Origin: Auraticoccus monumenti
Lineage (GTDB): Bacteria; Actinomycetota; Actinomycetes; Propionibacteriales; Propionibacteriaceae
DNA length: 64,000 bases
Direction: 5' to 3'
Assembly (NCBI RefSeq): GCF_900101785.1
Contig: NZ_LT629688.1
Location: 4,092,001-4,156,000, forward strand
Shown here in pieces: positions 55,255 through 63,246 of this stretch (within the stretch, counting starts at the first letter, position 1; every line of letters starts with the position of its first letter). The position numbers and the translations under genes are program-made. Below the pieces are notes generated by a model. It had not been told where the DNA came from, did no database searches, and was given only the letters and a program-made list of their open reading frames with translations.

Positions 55255-56490
55255 GTGGTGGACACCCAGACCGGCTCCCGGCCCTCCGAGCAGACGACCG
55301 AGCGCGTCCGCGTGGCCGGCTGGGTCCGGGCCTGCTGGCTGTTCGCGCTGCCGCTGCTGGCCGGGCTGTGGGCGGCCTCGACCACCTTCGGCGGGGGCTC
55401 GTTCCAGCCCTGGGAGCCGATGATGGTCGACCTCGACGTCTACCTCCGCGCCGCCCGGGAGGTGCTCTCCGGCGTCCCGGTCTACGACAGTGACGGCCGG
55501 CTGCCCTTCCTCTACCCGCCGCTGGCCGCGCTGCTGGCCATCCCGCTGATCGGGCCGCCGCTGACCGTCGTCCAGGTCGGCTGGACGGCGCTGAACGTGG
55601 CGCTGCTGATGGCGGTGATGCACCGGCTCGGCCTGCACGGCTGGCGGCTCAGCCTCGGCGCGGCGGCCGCGGTGCTGCTGGTGCCCCCGGTCACCCAGAC
55701 CCTGGCGTTCGGCCAGCTCGGCATCATCCTGGTGGCCCTGGTGGTGCTGGACCTGGTGCCGGGCCCCCGGCTGCTGGACCGGGTGGGTCTCACCTCCCGG
55801 CTGCCGGAGGGCTGGATGTCCGGCCTGGGAGCCGCCCTCAAGCTCACCCCCGGGATCACCGTCCCCTACCTCTTCCTGGCCGGGCGCCGCCGCAGCGCCG
55901 CGGTCGCGCTGGGGACCTTCGTGGGGCTCGGGCTGCTGGCCGCCGCGGTGCTGCCGCGGACCTCGCTGACCTACTGGGGCCGGCTGGCCGGTGGGGACTC
56001 CGGCCTGGGCGGCAGCGTCATCTACTACACCAACCAGTCCGTGCTGGGGAGCTGGCTGCGGCTCACCGACCTGGCTCCGGGCAGCCAGCTGGTCGGGCTG
56101 GTCGTCTCGGCGCTGGTGGCGGCCCTGGGGATCTGGGTGGCGGTGCTGTGGCACCGGCGCGGCGAGGTCGCGCTGGGGGTCTGCCTGCTCGGGGTGGCCA
56201 GCCTGCTCGCCTCCCCGGTCTCCTGGAGCCACCACTTCGTCTGGGTGGTGCCGCTGGCCCTGGTGCTGCTGGACGACCGGCTGCCCACCGCGCTGCGGGT
56301 GGTCGGCTTCGTCTTCGCCGGCTACACCGCCGCCGAGCCCTTCGCCAAGCTGCCCGGTGGGGCCGACGTGGAGCTCACCTACGACTGGAGCCAGCTGCTG
56401 CTGGGGTCCTGGACACCCGTGCTGGGGGTGGCGCTGCTGCTGGTCGCGCTATTCCAGGCCCGGACGTTCGACTCCGTCCCGCCACGCTGA
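55255..56490 (+). CDS. GT87 (DUF2029) membrane glycosyltransferase
   Basis: 411 residues with about ten helices. An Asp-containing early loop (MVDLDVYLRAAREVL) and YPPLAALLAIPL are typical of GT-C family 87, which includes PimE-type mannosyltransferases using polyprenyl-phosphate mannose on the outer side of the membrane. PWSHH-like SWSHHFVWVVPL near residue 325 is also family typical. Likely role: lipoglycan or cell-surface glycan assembly. The downstream gene encodes an LtaS-fold enzyme. Confidence 0.87.
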   Translation: MVDTQTGSRPSEQTTERVRVAGWVRACWLFALPLLAGLWAASTTFGGGSFQPWEPMMVDLDVYLRAAREVLSGVPVYDSDGRLPFLYPPLAALLAIPLIGPPLTVVQVGWTALNVALLMAVMHRLGLHGWRLSLGAAAAVLLVPPVTQTLAFGQLGIILVALVVLDLVPGPRLLDRVGLTSRLPEGWMSGLGAALKLTPGITVPYLFLAGRRRSAAVALGTFVGLGLLAAAVLPRTSLTYWGRLAGGDSGLGGSVIYYTNQSVLGSWLRLTDLAPGSQLVGLVVSALVAALGIWVAVLWHRRGEVALGVCLLGVASLLASPVSWSHHFVWVVPLALVLLDDRLPTALRVVGFVFAGYTAAEPFAKLPGGADVELTYDWSQLLLGSWTPVLGVALLLVALFQARTFDSVPPR

Positions 56491-56527
56491 GGACCGTCGT
56501 CTGAGGGCCACGGGTGGCCCCAGCACG

Positions 56528-56533
56528 TAACCT
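56528..56533 (+). promoter_or_regulatory. -10 element TAACCT before the sulfatase-fold gene
   Basis: TAACCT lies eight bases before ATG 56542; no Shine-Dalgarno sequence lies between. Confidence 0.45.
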
Positions 56534-56541
56534 GGCGCCCG

Positions 56542-58482
56542 ATGTCTGGTCAGCCCACGGTCACCCGCCGTTCACCCTCCCCGCCGCAGCCGCTGCGGGT
56601 CCTGCGCCTGCTCCTGCTGCTGGTGCCGGTCGGGGTGCTCGGGGTGGCGCTCAAGCTGCTGCGGGTGCCGGACGGCCAGCACCTCGCGACCACGCTCACC
56701 CAGATCTCCTCCGACGTGCTCTTCGGAGCCGGGTGGACCCTGGCCTGGCTGCTGATCGCCCTCCGCCCCCGCTCACGCCCCGCCCGCCGGATCGGGGTGC
56801 TGCTGGCTCACCTGAGCACCCTGCTGGTGGCGGTGCTCACCGTGGTGCACCACGTGTTCCAGCAGCGCACCGGCTCCGCGCTCACGGTGGCGCGGCTGCA
56901 GAGCACCTGGCAGCACCGCGAGGAGCTCACCCGGCTGATCGGCTCCCAGCTGGACCAGAGCACGGTCCTGCTGCTGGTGGCCACCGTGCTGCACGCCCTG
57001 GTGGTGCCCTGGCTGCTCGGTCCCCCGCTGCTGCGGGTGCTCCGACGGCTCCCGCTGGACCTGACCGGGCCGCGCACCGCCCGGACCGGCCGCCGGGGAC
57101 CGGCGCGGCGGGCCGCCACGGTGCTGCTGGCGGTCGGCCTGCTGGTGTCCTCGGTGTGGACCGCACCCACCGCCTCGGCCCGGTTCGCCCGGGCCCCGCT
57201 GGCCCACCTGGTGATGGCCCCGGTCGAGGAGCGCGGCGCCTTCTCCGTGGACCTCGGCGAGGAGCCCCCGCTCCCGGACCCCGCCGCGACCCTCCTGCGG
57301 GACGACGCCGGCCCCCGACGCAACGTGGTGGTGATCACGCTGGAGTCGCAGCGCTCGGTCTCGACGCTGCCCCCCACCGACCGTCCGGTGACGCCCTTCC
57401 TGGACCAGCTGGCCGCGCGCAGCATCGAGGCCGAGCGCGCCTACCCGGTGGTCCCGCACACCTCGAAGTCGCTGACCGCGATCCACTGCGGGGTCGCCCC
57501 GCCGTTGGACAGCCGCAACAGCGAGGCCGGTGAGGGGGGCATCGCCGGTCGCTGCCTGCCCGAGCTGCTGGCCGAGCAGGGCTACCGCACCGCCTTCTTC
57601 CAGTCCGCGACCGAGCACTTCGAGCGACGTCGTGACCTGACGGCGAACCTCGGCTTCGAGACCTTCGAGAGCTCCGACACGCTGCCCACCGAGGGCTTCG
57701 GCCGGGTCAACTACTTCGGCTTCGAGGACGACGTCATGCTCGCCCCGAGCCGGGAGTGGCTGGAGCGGCAGGGCGACGCGCCGTTCATGCTCAGCTACCT
57801 CACCGTCACCGCCCACCACGACTACGCGATGCCCGAGGGCTACGTCGAGGAGGCCTTCGTCGAGGACCCCGAGCTGAACAGCTACCTCAACGGCCTGCAC
57901 TACCAGGACCGGTTCGTGCAGAAGGTGGTGGAGCAGCTCTCCGACCTCGGCCTCTACGAGGACACCGTGGTCGTGGTGGTCGGCGACCACGGCGAGGGGT
58001 TCGGCGAGCACGGGGTGCGCCAGCACGACGACACCATCTACGAGGAGGGCATCCGCGTCCCCCTGATCGTGCACGACCCGCAGCTCCAGGACCCGCTGCG
58101 GATCACCGAGCCGGTGCAGCAGACCGCGATCCTGCCCACCGTGGCGGAGCTGCTGGGCTTCCGGCTCGGCGGGGACGCCGGCCGCCGGTCCCTGCTCAGC
58201 GAGGGACCCCGCGAGCCGGTCACCGTGACCTGCGCCCAGCGGGCCCAGTGCATGGCCCGCCTGGACGGGGACCTGAAGTACGTCCACCACTTCGGCGACC
58301 GTCGCGACGAGGTCTTCGACGTGGCGGCGGACCCGTACGAGAGGCAGGACCTCGTGACCAGCGCCGACCGCGCCTGGCTGGCCGAGCAGCGCGAGGAGAC
58401 CCTGCGCTGGAGGTTGCGGGTGGAGCGGGAGTACCGCGAGCTGAGGGGCGCGGCCGGCACCGCCGACCCGGACGTCCCCTGA
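56542..58482 (+). CDS. LTA synthase/sulfatase-fold membrane enzyme
   Basis: 646 residues: four or five N-terminal helices (about 20-215), then an extracellular alkaline-phosphatase-fold domain from about 255. Metal-site features are VVVITLESQRSV (Glu), the nucleophile Thr in VPHTSKSLTAI, and VVVVGDHGEGFGEHG (Asp-His) with a following QHDDTIYEEGIRVPLIV. This is the LtaS/phosphoglycerol or phosphoethanolamine transferase fold. Donor and acceptor are unknown. Together with the GT87 gene it suggests surface glycopolymer synthesis. Confidence 0.87.
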   Translation: MSGQPTVTRRSPSPPQPLRVLRLLLLLVPVGVLGVALKLLRVPDGQHLATTLTQISSDVLFGAGWTLAWLLIALRPRSRPARRIGVLLAHLSTLLVAVLTVVHHVFQQRTGSALTVARLQSTWQHREELTRLIGSQLDQSTVLLLVATVLHALVVPWLLGPPLLRVLRRLPLDLTGPRTARTGRRGPARRAATVLLAVGLLVSSVWTAPTASARFARAPLAHLVMAPVEERGAFSVDLGEEPPLPDPAATLLRDDAGPRRNVVVITLESQRSVSTLPPTDRPVTPFLDQLAARSIEAERAYPVVPHTSKSLTAIHCGVAPPLDSRNSEAGEGGIAGRCLPELLAEQGYRTAFFQSATEHFERRRDLTANLGFETFESSDTLPTEGFGRVNYFGFEDDVMLAPSREWLERQGDAPFMLSYLTVTAHHDYAMPEGYVEEAFVEDPELNSYLNGLHYQDRFVQKVVEQLSDLGLYEDTVVVVVGDHGEGFGEHGVRQHDDTIYEEGIRVPLIVHDPQLQDPLRITEPVQQTAILPTVAELLGFRLGGDAGRRSLLSEGPREPVTVTCAQRAQCMARLDGDLKYVHHFGDRRDEVFDVAADPYERQDLVTSADRAWLAEQREETLRWRLRVEREYRELRGAAGTADPDVP

Positions 58483-58486
58483 CCGG

Positions 58487-58825
58487 CTAGCGGGAGGGAC
58501 CGGGCCCGCCGGGGACGGGGCGGACCACCTCGAACATCTGGGTGCGGGCCACGCAGCGGTCGCGGACCGAGGACATCGAGGTGCGCTCCGGGTCGACCAG
58601 GAACCCCTCCAGCGCATCGGTGTCGGGCAGGTCGATCACCTGCACCTCCAGCGGGTGCTCCTCGTCCGGCTCGCGCCGGCGCACCCGCTCCGCCACCCGC
58701 CCGCCGTAGCGCGGCAGCAGGGCCAGCACCGCGTCCTCGTAGGCGCTCAGCTCCTGCTCCAGGCCGGGGACGGCCCAGAGCATCACCGTGAGGGTCAGAC
58801 CGTTCTCCGTCGACGGGGTCGCCAT
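58487..58825 (-). CDS. Small dimeric alpha-beta barrel-like protein
   Basis: 112 residues. LTLTVMLWAVPGLEQELSAYEDAVLALLPRYGG resembles a ferredoxin-like alpha-beta half-barrel (NIPSNAP/DUF1330/EthD style); only MLWAVPGLEQEL is needed to see this. No catalytic residues are evident; function unknown. The minus-strand -10 TACCGT lies six bases before ATG 58825. Convergent with the LtaS-fold gene (four bases between). Confidence 0.68.
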   Translation of the reverse strand: MATPSTENGLTLTVMLWAVPGLEQELSAYEDAVLALLPRYGGRVAERVRRREPDEEHPLEVQVIDLPDTDALEGFLVDPERTSMSSVRDRCVARTQMFEVVRPVPGGPGPSR

Positions 58826-58831
58826 GGGGCC

Positions 58832-58837
58832 ACGGTA
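58832..58837 (-). promoter_or_regulatory. -10 element TACCGT of the small barrel gene
   Basis: On the minus strand, TACCGT then GGCCCC then ATG 58825. Confidence 0.5.
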
Positions 58838-58862
58838 GCGGCGGCGCCCCCGGCGGGCGAGG

Positions 58863-60611
58863 TCAGCCCGGCAGCAGCACGGCCGTCCGCCAGCCGCGCA
58901 ACGAGCTGACCAGGGCCAGCCCCTCGGCCCGCCGGACGTCGTCCGGGGTCAGCGAGCGCTCGGCCAGCCGGCCCTCGGCCAGCAGGCGTCCGCGCCGGAC
59001 CCCCGGCAGCAGCCCGTCGGAGGTGGGCGGGGTCCACCAGCCTCCGTCCAGCCGGACCGCGAGGTTGGCCACCGCGGACTCGGTGACGTGACCGGAAGTG
59101 TTCACCAGCAGCACGTCGTCGGCCTCCGGGTGCCGTGCACGCCGGGTCTCGTAGTGCTCGCGCCGGGTGGTCTTGTGGTGCAGCCAGCGGCTCTCCGGGT
59201 CCACCGGCTCCGGGTCCACCACCAGCCGCACCGGACCGGTCGGGTCGGCGGGCAGCGGACCCAGCCGCAGCGTGGTGGCGCCGTCGCGGGCCAGGGTCAC
59301 CCGGACCCTCGCCTCCCGGTCGATCCCCGCCAGCTGCGCACGGAGGGCGGCGGCGTCGAGGCGGAAGCCGAGGTGCTCGGCCGAGGCGGCCAGCCGGGCC
59401 AGGTGGGCGTCGAGGTCGACCAGCTCCAGCCCGGTCGCGGTGCGGCGGGCACCCAGGGTCTCGATCAGCTCCACCTCGTCGGCGGGCTGGGTGAGCACCC
59501 GGGTCTTGGCCAGCAGCTCGGCGTGCTCGGCCGCCGGGTCCGACGACCAGGTGATGCCACCGCCCACGCCGTAGCTGGCCGCGCCGGTGCGCCGGTCGAC
59601 CACCACGGTCCGGATCGCCACGTTGAACGAGGCCCGCACCGGCTCGGTCGGCGGGGCCAGCCAGCCGATCACGCCGGTGTAGACCCCCCGCGGCCGGGGC
59701 TCCAGCCCGGCGAGCAGGGCCATCGTGGCCGCCCGCGGGGCACCGGTGATCGAGGCGCAGGGGAACAGGGCACGGAGCACGTCCAGCAGCCCGGTGCCGG
59801 GCGGCACCCGCCCCTCGACGTCGGAGGTCAGCTGCCAGACCGACTCGTAGCGCTCGGGGTGGAACAGCCGGTGCACCGCGACCGTGCCGGGCAGCGCCAC
59901 CCGGGACAGGTCGTTGCGGACCATGTCGACGATCATCAGGTTCTCCGCCCGCTCCTTGGCGCTGGCCAGCAGGGCGTCCCGGGCGGCCAGGTCCTCCGCG
60001 GTGGAGGGGCGGCGGGCGGCGGTGCCCTTCATCGGCCGGCTGAGCAGGGTGTCCCCGCTCCAGCGCAGGAACAGCTCCGGGCTGGCGCTGGCCACCACGT
60101 GGTCGCCGAGGTCGAGGTAGGCGTGGTGGGCGCCGCGCTGGCGCCGGGCCAGGTCGGCGTAGAGCTGCAGCAGGTCGCCGGTGACGTGGCTCCGGGCGGT
60201 GGTGGTCAGGTTGGCCTGGTAGGTGTCACCGGCGGCGATGGCCGCCCGGACGGCGTGGACGCGCTCGGCGTGCTCGGCCGCGGACCAGTCCAGCACCCAG
60301 GGCCCCGCGCTCCAGCCCGAGCCGGACGGGACCGAGGCCAGCGCCCGCTCCTGACGCGGCGCGTCGGTGAGGGCGAACCAGGCCAGCGGCGGGCCGCCGG
60401 GGACGGGCGCCCGGGCCGCGACGTCGGGGTCGAGCGCGGCGGCGGCCTCGTACCCGAGGTAGCCAAAGGCCCACCGGCCCTCCGCGGTGGCCCGCTCGAG
60501 CCGCTGCAGCAGCGGCACCACCTCGGCGGGGGTGTCGGCCCGCAGCACCTCGGTGGCGGAGTCCACGACGAGGGCCCGGTCGTCGAGGAGGTCGTCGAAG
60601 CGGGCGAGCAC
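58863..60611 (-). CDS. Aminodeoxychorismate synthase component I / lyase fusion (PabB-PabC)
   Basis: 582 residues joining two steps of p-aminobenzoate synthesis. Residues about 1-345 are the chorismate-binding PabB domain: MKGTAARRPS, KERAENLMIVDMVRNDL, FPCASITGAPR and GVYTGVIGWL. Residues about 360-582 are a class IV aminotransferase fold like ADC lyase, with the PLP Lys in LHHKTTRREHYE and NTSGHVTESAVANLAV. The glutaminase PabA is not nearby. GTG 60611 has minus-strand TAGTCT six bases upstream, facing the marR promoter. The product feeds folate. Confidence 0.92.
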   Translation of the reverse strand: MLARFDDLLDDRALVVDSATEVLRADTPAEVVPLLQRLERATAEGRWAFGYLGYEAAAALDPDVAARAPVPGGPPLAWFALTDAPRQERALASVPSGSGWSAGPWVLDWSAAEHAERVHAVRAAIAAGDTYQANLTTTARSHVTGDLLQLYADLARRQRGAHHAYLDLGDHVVASASPELFLRWSGDTLLSRPMKGTAARRPSTAEDLAARDALLASAKERAENLMIVDMVRNDLSRVALPGTVAVHRLFHPERYESVWQLTSDVEGRVPPGTGLLDVLRALFPCASITGAPRAATMALLAGLEPRPRGVYTGVIGWLAPPTEPVRASFNVAIRTVVVDRRTGAASYGVGGGITWSSDPAAEHAELLAKTRVLTQPADEVELIETLGARRTATGLELVDLDAHLARLAASAEHLGFRLDAAALRAQLAGIDREARVRVTLARDGATTLRLGPLPADPTGPVRLVVDPEPVDPESRWLHHKTTRREHYETRRARHPEADDVLLVNTSGHVTESAVANLAVRLDGGWWTPPTSDGLLPGVRRGRLLAEGRLAERSLTPDDVRRAEGLALVSSLRGWRTAVLLPG

Positions 60612-60617
60612 CGTCGG

Positions 60618-60627
60618 AGACTAGCCT
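60618..60627. promoter_or_regulatory. Overlapping divergent -10 elements (pabBC / marR)
   Basis: AGACTAGCCT contains TAGCCT on the plus strand (60622-60627, seven bases before marR GTG 60635) and TAGTCT on the minus strand (complement of 60618-60623, six bases before pabBC GTG 60611). Only 23 bases separate the two start codons, so both mRNAs would be leaderless and initiation mutually exclusive. Confidence 0.6.
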
Positions 60628-60634
60628 GCGTCCC

Positions 60635-61054
60635 GTGCCCGAGACGCCGCCGTTCAGCCCCACCGTGACCCTGCTGACCCTGGCCCGGGTGTGGGAGGCG
60701 GCCCTGGGCGAGGCGCTGCGCCCGCTGGGGCTGACCACCCGCAGGTACGGCCTGCTCGGGCACGTCCGGGCCACCCCGGGCATCTCCTTCAGCGAGCTGG
60801 CCCGCCGCTCGCGGATCACGGTGCAGAGCGTCCACACCACGGTGGCGGGGTTCGCCGCCGAGGGCCTGGTCGAGGTGGTCACCGAGCAGGTCGGGGCCGC
60901 CTCCCGGCTGCGGGTCACCGACGCGGGTGAGCGGCTGCTGAGCGCCGCCGGGGACGAGGTGGCCCGGCTGGACGAAGACTTCTCCACCGCCCACCCCGCC
61001 CTGACCGACGTCCTGCGGGCGCACCTGGTGGAGACGGTGACCAGCCCGATGTGA
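60635..61054 (+). CDS. MarR family transcriptional regulator
   Basis: 139-residue winged-helix regulator. HTH GISFSELARRSRITVQSVHTTV is centred near residue 60 (ISFSELARRSRIT), and the wing VVTEQVGAASRLRVTDAG follows. It probably controls the DUF2269-DUF3817 pair downstream through the perfect inverted repeat at 61055-61073, which begins at the base after its stop codon. GTG start, leaderless. Confidence 0.9.
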   Translation: MPETPPFSPTVTLLTLARVWEAALGEALRPLGLTTRRYGLLGHVRATPGISFSELARRSRITVQSVHTTVAGFAAEGLVEVVTEQVGAASRLRVTDAGERLLSAAGDEVARLDEDFSTAHPALTDVLRAHLVETVTSPM

Positions 61055-61073
61055 CCTTCAGTTAGACTGAAGG
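61055..61073. promoter_or_regulatory. MarR-type operator overlapping a -10 element
   Basis: CCTTCAGT (61055-61062), TAG, ACTGAAGG (61066-61073): a perfect 8-bp inverted repeat. The -10 TAGACT (61063-61068), six bases before ATG 61075, lies inside it, so bound repressor would block RNA polymerase. Confidence 0.75.
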
Positions 61074-61074
61074 T

Positions 61075-61518
61075 ATGGAGAAGCTGCTGCTGGCCGCGCA
61101 CGTGCTCGCGGGCATCCTGTTCGTCGGCCCGGTCGCGGTGACCGCGAGCCTGTTCCCCCGCTACGCCCCGCTCGCCGCCGGGTCCGGCGACCCGGGGCTG
61201 CGCGACGCCGGGGTCGCCGCGGTGCTGCACCGGGTGACCAGGTCCTACGGCGTGATCGCCCTCGTGGTGCCCCTGATCGGGCTGCTGCTGGCCGGGGTCC
61301 AGGGCCGGGTCGGGGAGATCTGGATCACCGTCGCGATGGTGCTCACCGCGGTCGCCGGCGGTCTGCTCGCGCTGCGGATCGCGCCCACCCAGCGCGAGGC
61401 GCTGGACTCCCCCGACGACGGGAGCCGGCTGCGCACGCTGGGGGCGATGACCGGCGTCTTCAACCTGCTGTGGGCGGCTGTCGTGGTGCTGATGGTCGTG
61501 CGGCCGGGGGCGTCGTGA
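61075..61518 (+). CDS. DUF2269-like membrane protein
   Basis: 147 residues with four helices (about 3-22, 55-75, 80-100, 125-145). LLLAAHVLAGILFVGPVAV is like the haem-less DUF2269 start (LLLAAHVLAGILF shown). Function unknown, perhaps transport or redox related. Leaderless promoter inside a MarR-type operator. Its stop overlaps the DUF3817 start (GTGA). Confidence 0.75.
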   Translation: MEKLLLAAHVLAGILFVGPVAVTASLFPRYAPLAAGSGDPGLRDAGVAAVLHRVTRSYGVIALVVPLIGLLLAGVQGRVGEIWITVAMVLTAVAGGLLALRIAPTQREALDSPDDGSRLRTLGAMTGVFNLLWAAVVVLMVVRPGAS

Positions 61519-61778
61519 GGCCCCTGCTGCGGGCGCTGGAGGTGCTCTCGGTGCTCGAGCTGCTCAGCGTCGTGGTGCTGCTGACCAACCTGGCCACGGT
61601 GCACGTGGACGGGGTGGCCTCGGTGCTCGGGCCGGTGCACGGCGCGCTCTACCTGGCGGTGGCGGTGACGGCGCTGCTGGGTCGCGGGCTGCTGCTGCGG
61701 ACCCGTCTGATGGCGCTGGTCCCGGTGCTGGGCGGGGTGGCCACCCTGGTGAACGTGCGGCACGAGGCCCGGCGCTGA
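61515..61778 (+). CDS. DUF3817-like membrane protein
   Basis: 87 residues with three helices. The LRALEVLSVLELLSVVVLL and GPVHGALYLAVAV segments are like DUF3817 (GPVHGALYL is the mark). Function unknown. Translationally coupled to the preceding gene; the pair may form one membrane complex under MarR control. Confidence 0.78.
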   Translation: MRPLLRALEVLSVLELLSVVVLLTNLATVHVDGVASVLGPVHGALYLAVAVTALLGRGLLLRTRLMALVPVLGGVATLVNVRHEARR

Positions 61779-61819
61779 GCACGGCCCGGGCCTGGTTCTG
61801 CGGCGTGCACCGGTGCGGG

Positions 61820-61893
61820 TGGGGCGAGCGGGGCTCGAACCCGCGACCCAGGGATTATGAGTCCCCTGCTCTGACCGGCTGAGCTATCGCCCC
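61820..61893 (-). tRNA. tRNA with CAU anticodon (Met or Ile2)
   Basis: 74 nt, CCA not encoded. Acceptor GGGGCGA/TCGCCCC, D arm GCTCAGCCGGTCAGAGC, anticodon loop CTCATAA (anticodon 61857-61859) and T arm GCGGGTTCGAGCCCCGC. The stem-loop GGGGACTCATAATCCCT resembles tRNA-Ile2, where C34 becomes lysidine to read AUA. Elongator Met cannot be ruled out; it is not the initiator (the acceptor starts with a proper pair). Confidence 0.9.
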
Positions 61894-61933
61894 CGAGTGG
61901 ATCGGCGACAGCGTACCGTCACCGCCGGTCGGG

Positions 61934-63214
61934 TCAGGCCGCCCGCACCAGCCCCAGCCGGCTCGAGCCGACCCCGGGGAACACGGTGCTGGCGGTGAGC
62001 TTCTGCCGCCGCTCCATCACCTCGGCCAAGATGGTGCGGTAGTCCGTGGTGCCGGCCAGGTCGCCGTCCACCAGCGCGGAGGAGGCCAGCCCCGGCCAGC
62101 TGCCGTAGACCTTCCCGCCGTTGACGCCACCGCCCAGCACCATGGCGAGGTTGCCGTGGCCGTGGTCCAGCCCGCCGGAGGCGTTCTCGGTCAGACGGCG
62201 CCCGAACTCCGACAGCGTGATCACGGTGACCCGCGACTGCTCCGCGCCGAGGTCGGTCCAGAACGCGGCCAGGGCGGCGGCCAGACGTCCGAGGTGGTCG
62301 CGCATGAACCCCTTGGCCGCGTTGCCCATGCCGGCGTGGGTGTCCCAGCCGCCGAAGTCGACGGCCGCGGCGCGCAGCCCGACCCCCTGCTTGACCAGCC
62401 GGGCGACGTCGCGCAGGGCCCCACCGAGCTCGTCACCGGGGTAGGTCACGCCGGCGCGCGGGGTGTAGCCGGCCTCCTTCATCTTCGTCGCGGTCCCGAA
62501 CGCGGCCAGCGCGGCAGTCGTCGGGACCCTGACGTGGGCGGGGGCGTTGCTGTTCACGGCCGCGAGGACCGTGCGCCAGCGGGCGGAGTCGCTGGCGCTC
62601 CCGGCCCCGGACAGCGACAGCTGGTCGACACCGCGGATGGACAGCTCGTTGAAGGGGCCCTGCAACGCCCGGGGCGAGGGGCCGAAGGCCACCCCGGTGA
62701 ACGTCGACGGCGAGGCGGTGGCCCCGAGCATCCGGTCCAGCCAGCCGGTGCGCAGCGTCGACCCCGGGGCCGCGTTCTCCATGTCCTCCATGGCCTTGAA
62801 GTGGCTGCGGGTGGGCGAGGTCTGGCCGACGGCGTGCACGAAGGCCAGCGACTTCGCGTCCCAGAAGGGCTTGAGGGCCTTCAGCGAGGGGTGCAGCCCG
62901 AAGGTGCGGTCCAGCATCAGCGCCTGGGACTGCTGCAGGCCGATGGTCGGGCGGGCCTTGACGTAGGCGGCGTCGGCCACCGGTGCGACGGCCGACAGCC
63001 CGTCGAAGCCGCCGCGCAGGCTGAGCACCACCAGGACGTCACCGCGGTAACCGGGGTCGGCCCAGGCGTACTGGGTGGGGACGCTGGTGGCCACCCCGGC
63101 GGCGACGAGCCCGGCGGCGCCGGCGAGCAGGCCGCGGCGGCTCAGGCTGAGCCGGGTGTCCTCCGCGCAGCCGCAGGGGGACTCGGTCAGGGGGTCGGGA
63201 CGTACGTCGGTCAT
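61934..63214 (-). CDS. DUF1501 family secreted protein (Tat signal)
   Basis: 426 residues. Twin-arginine signal SLSRRGLLAGAAGLVAAGV with cleavage after YAWA (near 51). The body follows DUF1501 (sulfatase-like fold): VLSLRGGFDGLS, AVDFGGWDTHAGM, VTVITLSEFGRR and GLDHGHGNLAMVLGGGVNGG. Usually encoded next to DUF1800, as here (32 bases after it). Role in the cell unknown; folded export through Tat suggests a cofactor or metal. Confidence 0.92.
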   Translation of the reverse strand: MTDVRPDPLTESPCGCAEDTRLSLSRRGLLAGAAGLVAAGVATSVPTQYAWADPGYRGDVLVVLSLRGGFDGLSAVAPVADAAYVKARPTIGLQQSQALMLDRTFGLHPSLKALKPFWDAKSLAFVHAVGQTSPTRSHFKAMEDMENAAPGSTLRTGWLDRMLGATASPSTFTGVAFGPSPRALQGPFNELSIRGVDQLSLSGAGSASDSARWRTVLAAVNSNAPAHVRVPTTAALAAFGTATKMKEAGYTPRAGVTYPGDELGGALRDVARLVKQGVGLRAAAVDFGGWDTHAGMGNAAKGFMRDHLGRLAAALAAFWTDLGAEQSRVTVITLSEFGRRLTENASGGLDHGHGNLAMVLGGGVNGGKVYGSWPGLASSALVDGDLAGTTDYRTILAEVMERRQKLTASTVFPGVGSSRLGLVRAA

Positions 63215-63246
63215 GGGGTGCTCCGGGGTCGGGGGTGGGTGCCGCG

